This document shows positions 63,706-64,000 of a DNA stretch of 64,000 bases, piece after piece. Numbering within the stretch: position 1 is the stretch's first letter; every line of letters begins with the position of its first letter. The stretch comes from Rhizobium leguminosarum. Its GTDB lineage: Bacteria > Pseudomonadota > Alphaproteobacteria > Rhizobiales > Rhizobiaceae. The notes under the pieces are model-generated. The model did not search any database. It was not told the origin of the DNA and worked only from the letters and a program-made list of their open reading frames with translations. Made by a program: the position numbers and the translations under genes. The DNA lies in NCBI RefSeq assembly GCF_001679785.1, contig NZ_CP016286.1:3652001-3716000 (forward strand), read 5' to 3'.

Positions 63706-64000
63706 ATGCAAACACCCACCAGGCTGGCTGTCATCTATGGAAGTACGAGAGAGGGCCGCATCTGCGACCGGGTGGTCAAATGGCTGACGCAGGAACTCGT
63801 CCGCTTCCCGCAATTTGATATCGATATCATCGATCCATTGGATTTCGCGCTGCCGGCCAACCGTGACATGGCGCACCCCGAAATCGCCAGGCTCGCCAGC
63901 CGGCTTGGCATGGCCGACGCCTTCATCACCGTCACGCCGGAATACAATCACAGCTTCACCGCCTCGTTGAAGTCGATCATCGATTTCTTCTTCGAGCCCT
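63706..64000 (+). CDS. NADPH-dependent FMN reductase, N-terminal part
   Basis: 98 residues to the window edge, from MQTPTRLAVIYGSTREGRI, which is the flavin-phosphate loop of the NADPH-dependent FMN reductase/flavodoxin-like family. PEYNHSFTASLKSIIDF is the other signature. It would reduce flavin or quinone with NADPH. AAGGAG precedes the ATG. The promoter carries the SoxR box, so it is likely a SoxR-controlled defence against redox-cycling compounds. The C-terminus lies outside the window. Confidence 0.93.
   Translation, partial: MQTPTRLAVIYGSTREGRICDRVVKWLTQELVRFPQFDIDIIDPLDFALPANRDMAHPEIARLASRLGMADAFITVTPEYNHSFTASLKSIIDFFFEP

Overview
The window reads as chromosomal DNA of a Rhizobium species of the R. 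etli / R. leguminosarum type. The evidence is C4-pathway 5-aminolevulinate synthase (hemA), the aerobic cobaltochelatase pair cobS-cobT, many ABC and TRAP uptake genes, high GC with alphaproteobacterial codon use, and several palindromic intergenic elements of the kind common in rhizobia. Naming the organism is inference; no rRNA or nod/nif gene is present.

Layout. 1-16.6 kb is core genome: end of gloB, a DUF985 cupin, a DMT exporter, a DUF3108 protein, rpmB, yhhQ, a small P-loop kinase, a frameshifted phytase-like esterase gene, cobT, cobS, a J-domain protein, bolA, a CNNM/CorC protein, aroB, aroK, a 58-aa membrane protein, xerD, accA, an L,D-transpeptidase lipoprotein and a TusA-like protein. 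17.2-21.0 kb is a TRAP uptake operon (dctPQM) ending in its own FCD-type GntR regulator. 21.0-24.7 kb holds a His-rich CobW GTPase, a penicillin-binding DD-carboxypeptidase and an M20 amidohydrolase. A tRNA-Arg(CCU) at 24.7 kb is followed by a small accessory segment (about 24.8-27.5 kb): a 270-aa protein of unknown function, phage-type small genes (DUF3307, a 27-aa membrane peptide, a 75-aa acidic protein) and a decayed initiator-like tRNA. 27-29.5 kb has small envelope or exported proteins, one frameshifted. dxr follows.

30.8-38.1 kb is a carbohydrate locus on the minus strand: LacI regulator, ABC binding protein, two permeases, a GH127 beta-L-arabinofuranosidase-type hydrolase and the ABC ATPase, probably one leftward unit with twin palindromic operators upstream. 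Then hemA, a glycine-zipper lipoprotein and the envelope pair tamA-tamB; TamB carries eight tandem 107-residue repeats. Next are an Lrp regulator divergent from arginase and ornithine aminotransferase, then a solitary cheW.

52.5-61.5 kb is a formate module on the minus strand: LysR regulator, fdsG-fdsB-fdsA-fdhD-fdsD (NAD-dependent molybdenum formate dehydrogenase), then an OFA-family (oxalate/formate type) transporter whose N-terminal coding region has two frame breaks. The right end has an ArsR regulator preceded by an 8-bp microsatellite of almost 18 copies, an SDR dehydrogenase, and soxR divergent from a flavin reductase with a textbook SoxR operator between them.

The observations most worth a second look are the octanucleotide repeat in front of the ArsR gene, the exact-period TamB repeats, the accessory segment beside tRNA-Arg with its decayed initiator-like tRNA, the unusual start of the LacI gene, and four apparent single-base frame breaks in three genes. 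I did not find a clearly novel multi-gene system; the unknown 270-aa protein beside the tRNA is the best candidate for unexplained biology.
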